A DNA stretch of 64,000 nucleotides from Populus alba (GCF_005239225.2 NC_133287.1:15233493-15297492), one strand, 5' to 3'; positions 11,919 through 23,700 are shown, counted from the stretch's first letter. The notes: generated by a model from the sequence alone, not told the origin. A program made the numbers and translations.

Positions 11919-14900
11919 CTATTGTGTATTACAGTGAACCATCTTAACAATACCATCTTTAATGAGCTCATGGAGAAAATGGAACCTGATGTCTATATGT
12001 TTGCTTCGGCCATGTAGAATAGGATTCTTTGACAACTCAATAGTTGAACTATTGTCACAGTAAACAGATGTGCTATCACTTTGAAGTAGATTGAAACTTG
12101 CCATAATTCTTCTCATCCAAACCACTTGACAAGCACATGCAGCAGCATCTACAAATTCAGCTTCGGTGGTGGACAATGTAAGTAATCTATTAGTTGATTC
12201 TTGGATGACCAAGACATTGCCCTTGAATTAAGCATAAATACATAGCTTGAAGTACTTTTTCTGTCATTCAAATCCCTGGTATAATCACTATCAATGTAAG
12301 CAATTAATTTGTCTTCTCCTTTCTTGCTATAAAGTATTCCAAAATCACAAGCTCCCTTCAAATATCTCAACACTTTCTTGGCTACCTCAAAATGAATTTT
12401 TGTAGGGTGATCTATATATCTACTCAATAGACTTACTACAAACATAATATCAGGTCGAGTGGTATTCAAATACATTAAACTACCCATAATTTGCTTGTAG
12501 TGGCTGCTATATAATTTTACTCCAGTTATATCTTACATAAGTTTAAATCCGGGTACAATTGGATTAAGCACATGATTGCATTTATCCATACTAAATCTCT
12601 GTAACACCTTATCCGCATATTTTCTTTAATGAATGAATATACCCTTATGTTCTTGCAAAACTTCTATACCAAAAAAAATACCTCATTCTTCCTAGATCAG
12701 TCATATCAAACTCATGCATCATGGATTTCTTAAAATCAGTAAACATGTGTTCATCATTGCCTGTAAAGATTAAATCATCTACGTAGAGGCAAAATTTTAG
12801 CTCCTTTATGTGCTTTGATGAAGAAGCTATGCTCATATGGACACTTCTCAAAACCTTCCTTCGTAAAATAAGACTCGATGCGACTATACCATGCTTGGGG
12901 AGCTTGTTTCAAACCCTACAATGCCTTTTTTAATGTGTATACTTTATGGTCATTACCTTTCTTATATAGCCTGGAGGTTGCTCAATAAAAACATCTTCAG
13001 AAAGATCTGCATGCAAAAATATTGCCTTAACATCAAGTTGAAAAATTGTCCACTGCTTTTGAGCTGCTAGAGAGATTACTAAACAAATTGTATCCATACG
13101 TGCTATCGGTGCAACCACTTCAGTATAATCAATTCCATGCTTTAAGGTGTAGCCTTTTGCAACTAACCGGGCTTTATATTTATCTATCTCACCATTCTCG
13201 TTAAAGTCTTATACACCCATTTTACCCCAACCTTTTTGGCACCAGTAGGCAAATATGTTAACTCCCAAGTGTCATTTCATTCAATTGCATCTATTTCTAC
13301 ATCCATGGCCATTCTCCACTTTACATCTTTCACAGCTTCATAAAAAAACATAAGATCAGTGGCAGCAACAAACATAACTATATAAGAATCCTCCTCAGAT
13401 AATTTTTCCCCACTGACATAGTCCCTCATCCACAAAGGTCTTTCTACGCTCCCTTTTGAGTCTACTACGTGTATTTTCATTACTGCTTGCTTGGACTGTT
13501 AGACTTACAGAAATTGTACTGCTACGTGTATTTGAAGAATTGTTATGGTGGCTTTCAATGGTGCTCACTTCTGGATCAACATGTTGATCAAACCTTACTT
13601 CTAGATTAGCATGTTGATCACTATTTCCACTGTCTACCCTGTGTTGATCATTGTTTCCACCGTCTGCCCTGTAGAAAAAAGTTGTAAAATGATCAACATG
13701 TTGATCACTATTTCCACCGTCTACTCTGTTGTCAGCTGTAAAATGTTCTTCATCTTTATCTTTATTTCCCCATTCTAAAGCAATAGTATCAGCTGTTTCT
13801 AGACTCTCACTCCAATCCCAACTATTGTTTTTGTCAAATACCACATCTCTGCTCACTATAATTTTATATGAGATGGGGTCATATAGGCGATATACCTTTG
13901 ATTCTTTACTGATGCCAATTAGTACACATTTTACACTTTTATCATCCAACTTGTTTCTCTTGCAGTCAAGGACATGAGCATGTGCTATGCAACTAAAAAA
14001 ATCTAAAATGATGAACTGACGGTTTGATGCCACTCTAAGCTTCTTCTAGAGTCTTGTTTTTAACTGCAAATGTTGGACTTCTGTTCAAAACATGAACAAT
14101 CCAATTTACAGCTTCTAGCCAAAATCTCTTTGATATCTTCTTTGCTTACAACATACTTCGAACCATGTTCATGATGGTTTGATTTTTTGTTTCTAACACT
14201 CCGTTTTGCTAAAGAGATTAAACAGTTGTAAGTTGACAACGTATGCCATGCTTGATGCAAAAATCTGCAAAATCTTGTGAGATTAATTCACCTCCATGAT
14301 CAGTACGAAGACTGTGAATACATAAAGCAGTCTCATTTTCAACATGATTCTTAAAGAGTTTGAAAGCAGTAAAGGCTTCAAATTTTGCAACAAGAAAATA
14401 GTCCCAAACTTTACAACTATAATCATCAATAAATATGATTATATATCTCTTATTGCTATTTGAAATAGGAGTAATGGGACCATAAATGTCAACATATATG
14501 AGTTGAACTTGAGTAGCTCTCCATGTAGATTCTTTGTGAAAAGAATTTCTCTATTATTTTCCAATCAAACAATCTCCGCACACCTTTGTTGATACATTTA
14601 GATTTGGCAGTCCAGTCACCATCTATTTTTGTTGAAGAAGATTCAATCCTGTAAAACTAAGATGTCCATATTTGTTATGCCAAAGCATAGCATTTTCTTC
14701 TGATGAAGATTTAAAACATACATGCTCGTTAGACTCCTTAAACTGCATCTGCTCGCTGGACTCCTTGGATTGTGAATTAAAACATACATACTCGTTGTAC
14801 TCCTTGAACTGAACCTAAGCAAACAATTTGAACATTCTATTTGAAGACATGATAATCTCCATAATCAAATCTCTTTCAGAATGATATATCTTGCATGTTT

Positions 14901-15180
14901 CCTGTTGAATAAGAATAGCAAGACCTTTCTCAACTAGTTGCCACATGCTCAATAAATTGTTTTTCAAACCTAGAACGTAGAAAACATTTGTAATGATTTG
15001 TACAAAAACCATTCACAAACATTATAATATTTCCTTTTCTGGTAACAAGCATTTTCAAATTATCTCTCAGCTTTACTGTCTCTTTAAAAATGTCATCAAA
15101 ATCAGAAAACAACTCTTTACGACTCATGTGATTGATGCATCTTCAGTCAAGAAACCATAACTCCTCCATGTTTGTTGCCT
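11919..15180 (-). pseudogene. Broken copia pol: protease, integrase, reverse transcriptase, RNase H
   Basis: Reading right to left on the - strand. The protease region has its catalytic Asp-Ser-Gly position changed to Asp-stop-Arg (stop at 15143-15145), shortly followed by 'NHMS'. Integrase-type sequence spans about 13400-15100 in several frames. Reverse transcriptase covers about 12500-13480, with 'FLHADLSEDVFIEQPPGY' near 12990 and the catalytic 'YVDD' retained near 12785. RNase H with 'TRPDIMFVVSLLSRY' lies near 12430 and 'STTEAEFVDAAACACQ' near 12150, the two parts being in different frames. Multiple frameshifts and stops make it inactive. The 13395-14033 stretch includes an unusual expansion of 'DQH' repeats (about 13550-13740), probably a local minisatellite inside the integrase/RT linker. 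Confidence 0.85.
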
Positions 15181-15229
15181 TCTTATTTACATATGCCATT
15201 AATAACATTTCTTCTCCTCCTTCTATATA

Positions 15230-15755
15230 GTTTAACACCCCTTAAATCTCCTTCTTTGGACACTCATGCAAAATTTCCTAGTTTATGACAATGATAACAC
15301 TTAATAGTGGATTTGTCAAGATAACGTCTTCCACCTCCTCTGCCTCTTCCTCTGTCTTTGCCTCTACCTCTGCCTCTACTTGATCCTCGAATACCCTGAC
15401 CACCTCCTTACTAACCTGATGATTCTTTTGTTGTTACCTTTAATGCATGCTCCTTTATGATATAAGCATTCATACGTTGTTCATGAACCACCAAACTACT
15501 TTGCAATTCATCTATGGAAATTACATCAAGATCTTTTGATTCTTCAATAGAATAGACTATGTAATCAAATTTGGAAGTCATGGATTGTAAGATTTTTTTT
15601 CAATGATTGTTAAATCAGTCAAATTCTTCGCACCATTTGACCTCATCTTATTCATAACAATCATAATACGAGCAAAATACGTAGTTACAGACCACCTGCC
15701 TTCATGTTTAGCATCTCGAACTCTTTTTGAAGAGCTTGTCGTTGTGCACGTTGCA
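15230..15755 (-). pseudogene. Copia gag, C-terminal part with zinc knuckle
   Basis: On the - strand 'RAQRQALQKEFEMLNMK' continues the gag interrupted at 17343. It is followed by an Arg/Gly-rich linker (about 15324-15388) and a CCHC zinc knuckle beginning 'CYHCHKLGN' (about 15270-15300). A one-base frame change inside the knuckle puts the last His and Cys in another frame. Gag would coat the RNA in virus-like particles; this copy cannot encode it. Confidence 0.75.
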
Positions 15756-17186
15756 TGATTAGTATTTTCAAAAGTGCATTTTGATCAAGGTTTTATATCA
15801 TCATTTCTCACTTGAAGTATCAATAACTCATTAGCTAGAGAATGTTTTATAATAACATATCTAATAATATAAGATACCTTTAATTTATGATAACTATTCA
15901 TCTTAAATGCAGGCCTATCACATAAATCAAGGGATTGATTGATGAGTTTAACTACTGAAACTGAGAAGACAAAGAGATGGCTAAGCTTAGAAAAGAGATG
16001 CTGGTTCAATCCAAACTGGAACACCATTCGGTGCTTGGATCATAAATAAAGCTGTAGAACTTGGATTTAGGCATGTTCTATATGAATGGAAATCTAAGAC
16101 ATAGACCTAAAACTTTCATGCGGAGTACAAGATTCAAAAGGGCTGTTTTCAAGTTCAAATTGTAGCAACAACGGAGAAGTCTGAATCTGTCATACAGCCT
16201 AGACATTGTTCAGTGTTTAACCTATATCTCGAGTTCTAGAAGTTCAAATACACCAATTCTTTTTTTATTGGAAAGCTGAGACAATTTCCTAGAGTTTTCA
16301 TAACATAAATCTGTTCAAATTCTGACGTTAGAATGATATTTTGTTCAGACAAGAAGATAAGTATTGTCACCAAGTCAAGATGTGGCCACCCACTCAATAA
16401 TTAGTCATCAAATCAATAGTTTCAAATTTTAGCCTATAAAAGGAGGCATTCGCCATGCATTTAATCATCTTGATGTTCAGATCAAGATTATGCTCTTTAT
16501 TTCTTTCTTTATATTTTTGTAATGTTTAAGTTTTATTTCATGTTATATTTTTCCTAATCTTTTGTTTATGCTTTTCATTTTCTTTACTATACTTATGTTC
16601 TTATGTTGTTTATTTATGTTTATCTTATTCATTATGTTTAGCTAATTTTATTATGTCAATGTGAAAATGTTTCACTAATGGTGTTAGAATAGGTATAATA
16701 TAAACTCAACATGGACTTCAATGTTTATATCCAATAAAGTTTAGTATTAACATGTCTTATCTTTTTATCTTACTAATTCTTAATACATTGCTTATTAAAT
16801 GGTTAATCTAGATTTGTGTTGTATAATACTTAATACAGTAAATGATTGGTACTTTCATAGCCATGGTATAACCTACACTTGTGCTATGAAAGGAACTTGA
16901 TTTGTTGTTAATATAAGTTAGCATCATGAATTCCTAACAATATTTAAAAGTTTGGTGTTACTTAAATAAGATAATTAATATGATCATGTTAACAATTTAT
17001 AATGAACTATTAAGGATAAATCATCCGATTAGAACCTTTTTTGTGTGTGGTTTCTAGTTGATTAATAAAAAGAGTTTATTCTATACTTATTTCTAATACC
17101 ATTAATGGATCATTTAACCTTGACAATTGTTTTATCATTATTTAATCCTTATAGTAATATCCCATAAAATTCTCATAAACTCTTTA

Positions 17187-17227
<41 letters not shown>

Positions 17228-17342
17228 TTTAATTTATATAGTTCACCTCCCTATGGTTCAACCTTGGTCTTGCCAAGTTATTTATTACTTTGACACTCCT
17301 GCACTTGGGATAAGATATTAATCTTTTAATCGTGTCATTGCA
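15751..17342 (+). mobile_element. Nested solo LTR (15756-17337) with 5-bp target duplication TTGCA
   Basis: The gag sequence of the surrounding copia element stops at 17343 and resumes at 15755. The break is flanked by TTGCA at 15751-15755 and 17338-17342, and the inserted 1582 bp begins TGATTAG and ends GTGTCA (TG...CA). No internal coding region, primer-binding site or second LTR is present, so this is a solo LTR left by LTR-LTR recombination. A TATA-like 'cctataaaagg' at about 16432-16442 suggests + orientation. The 3' part carries 'ctccctatggttcaacc' (about 17247), a phrase I associate with the ends of plant gypsy LTRs. An (AT)n run lies at about 17192-17222. Confidence 0.85.
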
Positions 17343-17512
17343 CTCGTGTTGTGCCTTGATACTTCGTTTTCAAGGTATCCCAAATGCTCTTGGCAGAATC
17401 CTTGTTCAAAATTCTCCATGAGCATACACCAATAATCATAGTGTCTGTCCAATTGCGGAATTGAAAGCTGCACAAAACCTCCTTCTGTTGACATCTCTGA
17501 TGCTATAACCAA
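17343..17512 (-). pseudogene. Copia gag, N-terminal part
   Basis: Just downstream of the primer-binding site on the - strand: 'EMSTEGGFVQLSIPQLDRHY' followed by 'YWCMLMENF', then in another frame 'AKSIWDTLKTKYQGTTRVQ', typical of copia gag. The open frame is then cut by the nested solo LTR. Continues at 15230-15755. Confidence 0.75.
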
Positions 17513-17524
17513 GCTCTAATACCA
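17513..17524 (-). other. Primer-binding site, initiator Met tRNA
   Basis: On the - strand 'TGGTATTAGAGC', one transition from TGGTATCAGAGC, which is complementary to the 3' end of plant initiator Met tRNA. It lies three bases inside the 5' LTR and fixes the polarity of the element. Confidence 0.85.
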
Positions 17525-17527
17525 AAA

Positions 17528-17762
17528 TATTAAGAATGTTTTGGTGTTTTGCTAAGAAATAATATAAGAGAATGGAAGAATGTTGTGTATTATTAACGTA
17601 TCTAAAGACCATATGTATATCCTTTTACAGGGATTGAAACAGAAGCTAAATCGAAAAAAAAAAATCAAAACAAAATAACAGAATCCTAAACAATAGGAAT
17701 TATTCAAAGCTAGAAATCAGCTAAGCCCTAAAGACTTGATCAACTGGAAACAGACTCTGACA
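17528..17762 (-). repeat. Copia 5' LTR (235 bp)
   Basis: Partner of the LTR at 11543-11778. Differences (substitutions, an A-run expansion near 17658, a short deletion near 17582) indicate an old insertion. On the - strand the 3' end reads CTTAATA rather than CTTTAACA, so the canonical CA is mutated. Confidence 0.85.
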
Positions 17763-18063
17763 TTTTTTGTATGCTGAGAAATTGGTTTTGATAGAAAGGA
17801 GGAGTCAAGAATTGAATTTGTGTTTTACTTGCCAGGAGAGTTGGTGGATTAAATTTTATTTTATTGCTTCAAAACATTTCAATGTTCTTTTAATTCATGG
17901 AAAAGTAATTCATCACTTCAATGCTGCTCTCTGCTATTCCAGTTTTGTTGTTATTAAGCATTCTTAACATTTATGTCTTTTTTCTTGATGATTCCTTCAT
18001 GTGCATTGCTAGTTTATTGCGAGAAAGAACCCCATTTCCTGAATAGTGCCTTCCACAGCAACC

Positions 18064-18825
18064 ATGTTGTTCGAGGCCGCATACAAATCATCTTCTTCCT
18101 CCTCTAGAATTCGATATACTTATGATGTCTTTTGAGTTTTAGAGGAGAAGATAATCAATAATTTTACAGATCATCTTTGTCCAAGCAGGAATTCATACCT
18201 TTCAGGACGATAATGAACTTCCCAAAGGAGAAGATATCTTCACAACTCCTTAAGGCAATTCAGGAGTCGAGGATTCCATAGTGATCTTCTCTGAAAGCCA
18301 TGCTTCCTCCACATGGTGTCTTGATGAACTAGTAAAAATTATGGATTGAAAAAGTACAAAAGGGCATATTGTGTTTCCTGTATTCTATGATATTGATGCT
18401 CCAGTGTTCGATAACAGAAGCAGAATCTTACCTCGTTAAAGGATTATATAACATTTTAGGATTTAAAGATTAAACTTTTGAGTTGAAATAATAATAAAAA
18501 TTTATATGGTATTGAAATTAAATAGTTATGAGTTTGAATTAAATTATTTATATTTATATTTATATTTTATTTATTTAAAATAAATCAAGATTTATCTAAA
18601 AAATTGTTGATGTGTTCCATAAATTGAAACCAAATGCTTAAATGTTACTAAGCACCTAGGAGTTATTGATTACCATGTAGATAACATCACTGTGAATTGA
18701 TACAAATGATGTTCATGTTGTGGGCATGCAGGAATAGGGAAGACAACTGTATCAAAAGCTGCATTTAATCAACTCTGCAGCATATTTGAGGGAAGCTGTT
18801 TTCTTTTGAATTTCTAGGAAAAATG
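18064..18825 (+). pseudogene. TIR-NBS disease-resistance gene relic
   Basis: From 'MLFEAAYKSSSSSSRIRYTY' the frame reads into 'YDVF', the start of a TIR domain, then meets a stop. Continuing across several frames gives 'NNFTDHL', 'GIHTFQDDNELPKGEDI', 'KAIQESRI', 'SSTWCLDELVKIMD' and 'GHIVFPVFYDIDA', the ordered TIR blocks. After about 300 bp of AT-rich DNA (an intron position in this family) come 'VHVVGMQ' and the NB-ARC P-loop 'GIGKTTVSKAAFNQL' (about 18731-18775) and 'FEGSCFLLN', then a stop. LRRs are absent. The many stops and frame changes mark it as a dead fragment of a TNL immune-receptor gene. Confidence 0.85.
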
Positions 18826-20050
18826 ATCATCTTGTTCTATGCATGTTATTTTTATCTAAATTTCATATTTAAAAAAGAATCAAAGAAAGACATGGTGAAG
18901 AATTAATATATTTGGGCTAGCAGTTACATGTATCTCACAATTTATTAGACCTAATATTATTTAATTATCAGATCTAAAATCATTTGATTAAGTTATACAT
19001 TAAGCCCAAGTAAATATAGATTTGAAAAATTAGCATACTCATCATCTCTAGGCTTGACATCTCGTTGAGCTCAAATAAATATAAAATTGATGATCTTTTT
19101 AGGCTCTTTATTGGACCACAAACCTTTTTTTTTATTATTATGATTTTTAACATCAAAAATTAAAGTAAAAAAAATACTTATCTTTTTATATCCCTAAATG
19201 TATAAAAGTCTTCAGAAGAACTTGATATTTATTTTTTATTAATGATATGCAAAAGATATTTATTTTTCACTAATAATATATAAGGAATATTTTATTCATT
19301 TTCAATGCTATTAGAGCAAGAAAATATTACAACCCTTCCTCTTAAAAAAAAAATAACGAGATTTATAGGCTACAAAAAAAACTATGAATCCTTCAAATAA
19401 AAGGGTTTTTAGTCTCTATTATTGACTGCATATTTATTTTTTAGAATTTCTCTAAAATATTATAGCATTTTCTCTAAAGAAAATATTATTTAAGCATTAA
19501 AGAGTCTAAATTCACCAAAAAAAAAAAAAAAAAACCTTTTATAGGTATCAGTCACTAATCACCTTGATTTATCATACACCAACCATCTTGGTTAGAAAAA
19601 ATAAATTAAATTACTCAAATCATGAGATTAATTAATTATCCAAGAGATAAGTTGTGAGTGTAATAAATATTTTTTAAAATTTTATTCACTTTAAAATATA
19701 TCAAAATAATATATATTTTTTATTTTTAATATCAACACATCAAAACAATAAAAATAACAATAAAAAATTTAAAAAACTTAAAAACACGTGTTCAGTGTTC
19801 AATAGTAGTATTATTTTTCGGCTTGTGTTATCATTACAGTTTACAAATTCGAAAATGCTTTTTTTATTATTTTTTTCGGGGAGGGGTGGGGGCTAACAAA
19901 AATAAGATATGAAGCATTCAAAATCAGCGAACGTCAAATTATTGAAAATAAAGAAAGCAGTAGATTTACATAGTGAATCACAGTTTTCGCTGGCTATGAT
20001 CAAAGCCTACTCAAAAAGGGTTGACAAGACATGAATTCAATCCAATGTGC
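18826..20050. other. AT-rich intergenic DNA
   Basis: Contains A-runs (e.g. 19517-19534) and a dispersed-repeat copy at about 19662-19835 ('atcaacacatcaaaacaata'). No coding content is seen. Confidence 0.45.
19662..19835 (+). repeat. Dispersed AT-rich non-autonomous repeat, copy at 19.7 kb
   Basis: Phrases 'aaaatatatcaaaataatat', 'atcaacacatcaaaacaata' and 'cgtgttcagtgttcaatag' in order. It is one of the better preserved copies of the family listed at 1618. Confidence 0.5.
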
Positions 20051-20087
20051 GAGTTTGAATGAGGATTGTGGCAAAACAGCAAGCAAA

Positions 20088-20166
20088 CCTAACAGTGTTT
20101 CATTCTCTGAAAATGATTGGCAATTCCATTCACATAACAGTGTTTCATTCTGAAAATGATTGGCCA
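20088..20166 (+). repeat. Short direct duplication
   Basis: 'aacagtgtttcattctctga' followed by 'aaatgattggc' (from 20090) recurs as 'aacagtgtttcattctgaaa' plus 'atgattggc' (from 20138), spacing about 48 bp, with a 2-base CT indel. It lies downstream (3') of the - strand transcript candidate. Confidence 0.6.
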
Positions 20167-20399
20167 GTGGGGTGCCCCGCCATCAACACCACCCGGAAAA
20201 AGAAACGTGTTCATGGCTCGAAATCTACAGCCACCGCTTAAAACAATTGCCAAACTAGAAAGTTGGCAAGATTGGCCTCTGCACGTAGATCAAACACATA
20301 AACCCACTCAAGGAGAGAAGCTTGGATCCTGGCCTGCATGCAAAAAACTAACATACAAACCTACTTAGCAAATCTCTCCAAAAACTCTGGACTTCTTTG

Positions 20400-22770
20400 T
20401 TATTCTTCACCAGGAGTCGTCTTTCTATCTTTGATCTTGTCATCTCTATACTTCTGCATCTGATCAGTTTAATTTGCTATTGTCCTTTGCATCTCCAAAG
20501 CCAGATAAACAAGCAAAAACCATGAAAAAATGACAAAACAAATGTGGCAAGGCATTGATTAATTGACTGATCAAAATCAAGGATTTGGCATAAATGAAAT
20601 TCCCTCTCTTCGGAAGGATCAGACATCCAATTGAGACTATTTTCGCTAATATTTAGTCTCTTCTTTAAAATAAATGATCCATCGTCTATACATAAAATTT
20701 AATGAGAGTTGCATAAAATTTTCTAGAAACACAACACTAGCATGCACGCGGGCGCACAATTCTTCATGGAACCTCTGATGTGTCAAAAGTAAATTAACTG
20801 TGTGGTAAATAGAAAATGTTCCAATCCAAAGCTACTAACTAGATCTTAAAACTGCAACTGACAATGGCCCTATCACAGCGAAACAGTATGGAAAATTAAC
20901 AACTGAATCCTAAAATTGAATGCAAGCATTGAAGAATAGAGTTTACCAGTGTAGTACGTAATGAGATATTTTGACCACTGACATGTCTGAGAGATAATGC
21001 ACACCTAATTCAGCTAAGCACACAAGAAACCTTTAGCTTTTACAATCTTGTGTGACATAAAAGAGGCATAGAAAAATCAAACAAAATATAATAAATTATG
21101 GCAGTCCTATGAAAGAACCACCAAATAAACAGGCATTACAAAAACTATAAATCTACCATGGAAGATAACTAGCTGGCTGAGAGAAACCTCAAGTAGTGCA
21201 GCAAATCTGTGAAACTTAGCCATGCGGGGTCTTTGGAATTGGAGGAAAAAACAATCTGGAGAATGAAAAAATAAACTAAAATAGTGTTTGGAATTTCCTT
21301 TAGCCAAGTGAGCAGAACTAAATGCCACATGTCAAAATCATAACTAATGCACCATTTTTGTGGTGAAGAAATAAACACCTTCTTGGCAATTCTAATGTGT
21401 TAACATCAAAAAGATAAGAAACGTGTTCTTATAATGCAACTAGTAGTCTATTACCACATTATGATAAGGAAAAGAAGACAACTGTTAAACTCCTTCATTT
21501 TTCCTCCAAAACAGCCAGCAAACGACCTCCATAAGCAGAAGCAAACAGAAAAACTGTTCATAACAGAAGATCCACAGCCAAATAGCCATTTGAATTACAT
21601 GAATCTTGGTTCCCCATTTAACTTACATGGGGCAATAGCTACAAGCCACAGATTTTTATAGATGTTATATATGAAGCACCCAATTCTTATAAGATACCGA
21701 GGTAATAATGGCCAATTATCCATAAATATTTTCAATATCAAGACTCGGTCTCATCCGATTAATTCTATAATGCAAAATTTCAAACGACAGCCAGAGAGAC
21801 TGAAGATGAAGAAAGAATCAAATCAACATACACAATGCAATCATAAATGTAGGGTGTGCCCCATCCCTGCACCTGTATAACTGTTATTAAGATCCAGAAA
21901 GAATTTGCTCCATATAACAGTGCTCCAAATATGGATAGCCTTTAAAATGAATTGTAAGGATCCCAACTTACACCTCCCTATGTAGACAACAAGCATATTG
22001 TTGCCAGAAAAGAAAACAGAAACACACAACAGAGGAATAGCCAGACACAGAAATGTTTTTACAAAAAGCATTACATACAAAACACAAAACTCATGCTTGT
22101 TAGCTAAGTGAGTAAACAAAAAGAAAAACAGTACAGACAACTTTGCGCACCAGAATCTAATAAAAGGTAACTATCATTAAAAATCCAAAAGGAAATGAAA
22201 TTTTATATGAAAAGGGTATACTTTCTGAGAGGATAAAAGAACTGTACCTTAATAAGAACCTTTTGCAACAAGGACCCTCTTGAGCTCTGGTTATCCATCA
22301 ATAACGAGATCATTTTTTCACATAATAACCCATTATTCACATCATTTTTGCGTGAATGATCCTCGAACTACTCTCCCTTGACCTCCAAAACCAGTCAGAA
22401 TTTAACAAAAAAAAGTCCCATCTTTCTTGTTTTTATTTACAAAAAATCAAACCCAGACAATATAACTATCACTGAAGAGCTAATCAAACAAAACATTCAG
22501 AACCCATCAATACAAATTAGCAAAAATCAACAAACCAAAATTTTAAAAAAGAAGTAAACTTTTGGTCAAATTATCATGTTTATTTAAGTACTAAAAACTA
22601 CACCAAAAATACAAAAGAAATTATAACATAAAAGAAAGAAAAAGAAGAGCCCATAAAACCTGAAGGGAGGATCATTGCACGCAAAAATGATGAGAATGAA
22701 ATGGGTTACAGTTGTGAAGTCGAAGACCCACCTTCTGAGAAAAGTGGGGAATGAGAGAGCCATTTATAGC
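20400..22770 (-). other. Candidate minus-strand gene or non-coding transcript unit
   Basis: A 'gctataaatgg' TATA box lies on the - strand at 22761-22770. It is followed by leader-like sequence with a possible donor ('cttcag|gttttatggg', about 22660). A short start exon at 22248-22298 reads 'MDNQSSRGSLLQKVLIK' and stops exactly at an AAG|GTACAG donor. An exon with a clean acceptor ('gatcag|atg') at 20400-20459 reads 'MQKYRDDKIKDRKTTPGEE' then TAA. A further exon-like segment lies at about 21181-21260 ('ctccag|att...gag|gtttctc'), but its frame is ambiguous. I do not recognise the product and cannot join the exons with certainty. A small protein gene is likely; a non-coding transcript is the alternative. 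Confidence 0.35.
22320..22720. repeat. Inverted repeat with ~300-nt loop
   Basis: Arm A, about 22327-22364, matches the reverse complement of arm B, about 22667-22713. The core ('catcatttttgcgtg', then 'aatgatcctc') is 25 of 26 bases, with one extra C in arm B. The match extends outward through 'taacccatt' and weakly through 'ttcaca'. It lies inside the 5' part of the - strand transcript candidate, so the RNA could fold into a long-loop hairpin. Confidence 0.7.
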
Positions 22771-22984
22771 AAGTTGGTGTCTAGTTAATTTAGAGCAACT
22801 TGGTGTCTATTAATTTATGAAAGAAGAGAGGAAAAAACAATAGAGACCAATCCAACTATATCAAAAATAAATTATTAACAGTAATTCAAGCGGGTTATAT
22901 TTATTATCCAAAGTTAAATAGTGATTTATTTATTTTTGACGCTATGTTTGTATAACTGGAATTATTATTGGTGATCTTTTTAGG

Positions 22985-23700
22985 CCTTGTTTATTTGATA
23001 GAAAGTGATTTTTTAAAATTTATTTTTTAAATTTTTTTGTGTTTGTTTATCTTTAGAAAAATTAGTTAATAAAAAATACTTTTCTATGAAAGGAAAATTT
23101 GACTTGGTTTCCAGGAAAATATTTTTCTTTTATTTTAAACGGAAAACACTTTCTGAAAGTTGTGAAAAAATTATAAATGTCATATTATTTATTGATTATA
23201 TCAAATCTGGTCCTCAAACTTTTGATTGCTATATATATTTTGTTTTTGAATATTTTTTTCAATTTCATTCCTTAGAATTTAATTTTTAAATTAACTTTAT
23301 CTATCAAATTTGTTCCTCATTCTTTTGATTGTTACTTATTTTATTTGAAATAATTTATGAAATGATAATTATTATTATTTTAATTTCTTAACCTTTCAAT
23401 TTTTTTTATTTGTTAGATTTGATCTCTATTATTTTGATTATTATTTATTTTATTTGAGATCATTTATGAAATTATTTTTTTCAATTTTATTCTCATTCAA
23501 CTTTTAATTTGTAAGATTTGTTTCTTATTATTTTAATAAACTTGAAAAAAAAACATTAATAAGTTATTTTCCAACTCATTTTCCATGACATAACCAATGA
23601 AAAATATTTTTTTAACTTATTTTTCATTACACTACCAAACAACGAAAAATAATTTATTTTTCTCGAAATTCACTTTTCAGAAGAAAACTATTTTTCAACA
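22985..23700 (+). mobile_element. Non-autonomous AT-rich element, copy 1
   Basis: Starts around 'ttatttgatagaaagtgatt' and ends around 'cgaaattcacttttcagaag'. The inside carries 'ggaaaacactttctgaaagt', 'tcaaatctggtcctcaaact' and repeated 'ttgattgttacttatttta'. The reverse-complement counterpart with the same phrases in opposite order is at 60560-61382. Terminal phrases related to 'ggaaagtg...cactttcc' suggest a DNA transposon derivative (MITE-like). No transposase is present. Confidence 0.55.

Larger units (their letters stand above)
11543..17762 (-). mobile_element. Degenerate Ty1/copia LTR retrotransposon with nested solo LTR
   Basis: Two LTRs in the same orientation (11543-11778 and 17528-17762) share nearly all of their sequence with scattered differences, e.g. 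TG versus mutated TA at one end. On the - strand the 5' LTR is the right one. It is followed by the 3-base spacer and 'TGGTATTAGAGC' (17513-17524), one mismatch from the initiator-Met tRNA primer-binding site. Purine-rich 'aagagagga' sits just inside the 3' LTR. Order gag, protease, integrase, reverse transcriptase, RNase H identifies Ty1/copia. Frames are broken by many stops and shifts. Without the nested 1582-bp insertion the element is about 4.6 kb. No matching 5-bp duplication is seen at the outer ends (tgttc versus ttttt). Confidence 0.9.

Noticed and set aside
11538..17767. Target-site duplication of the copia element
   Set aside because: The five bases outside the two LTRs (tgttc and ttttt) do not match; either mutated or removed by rearrangement.
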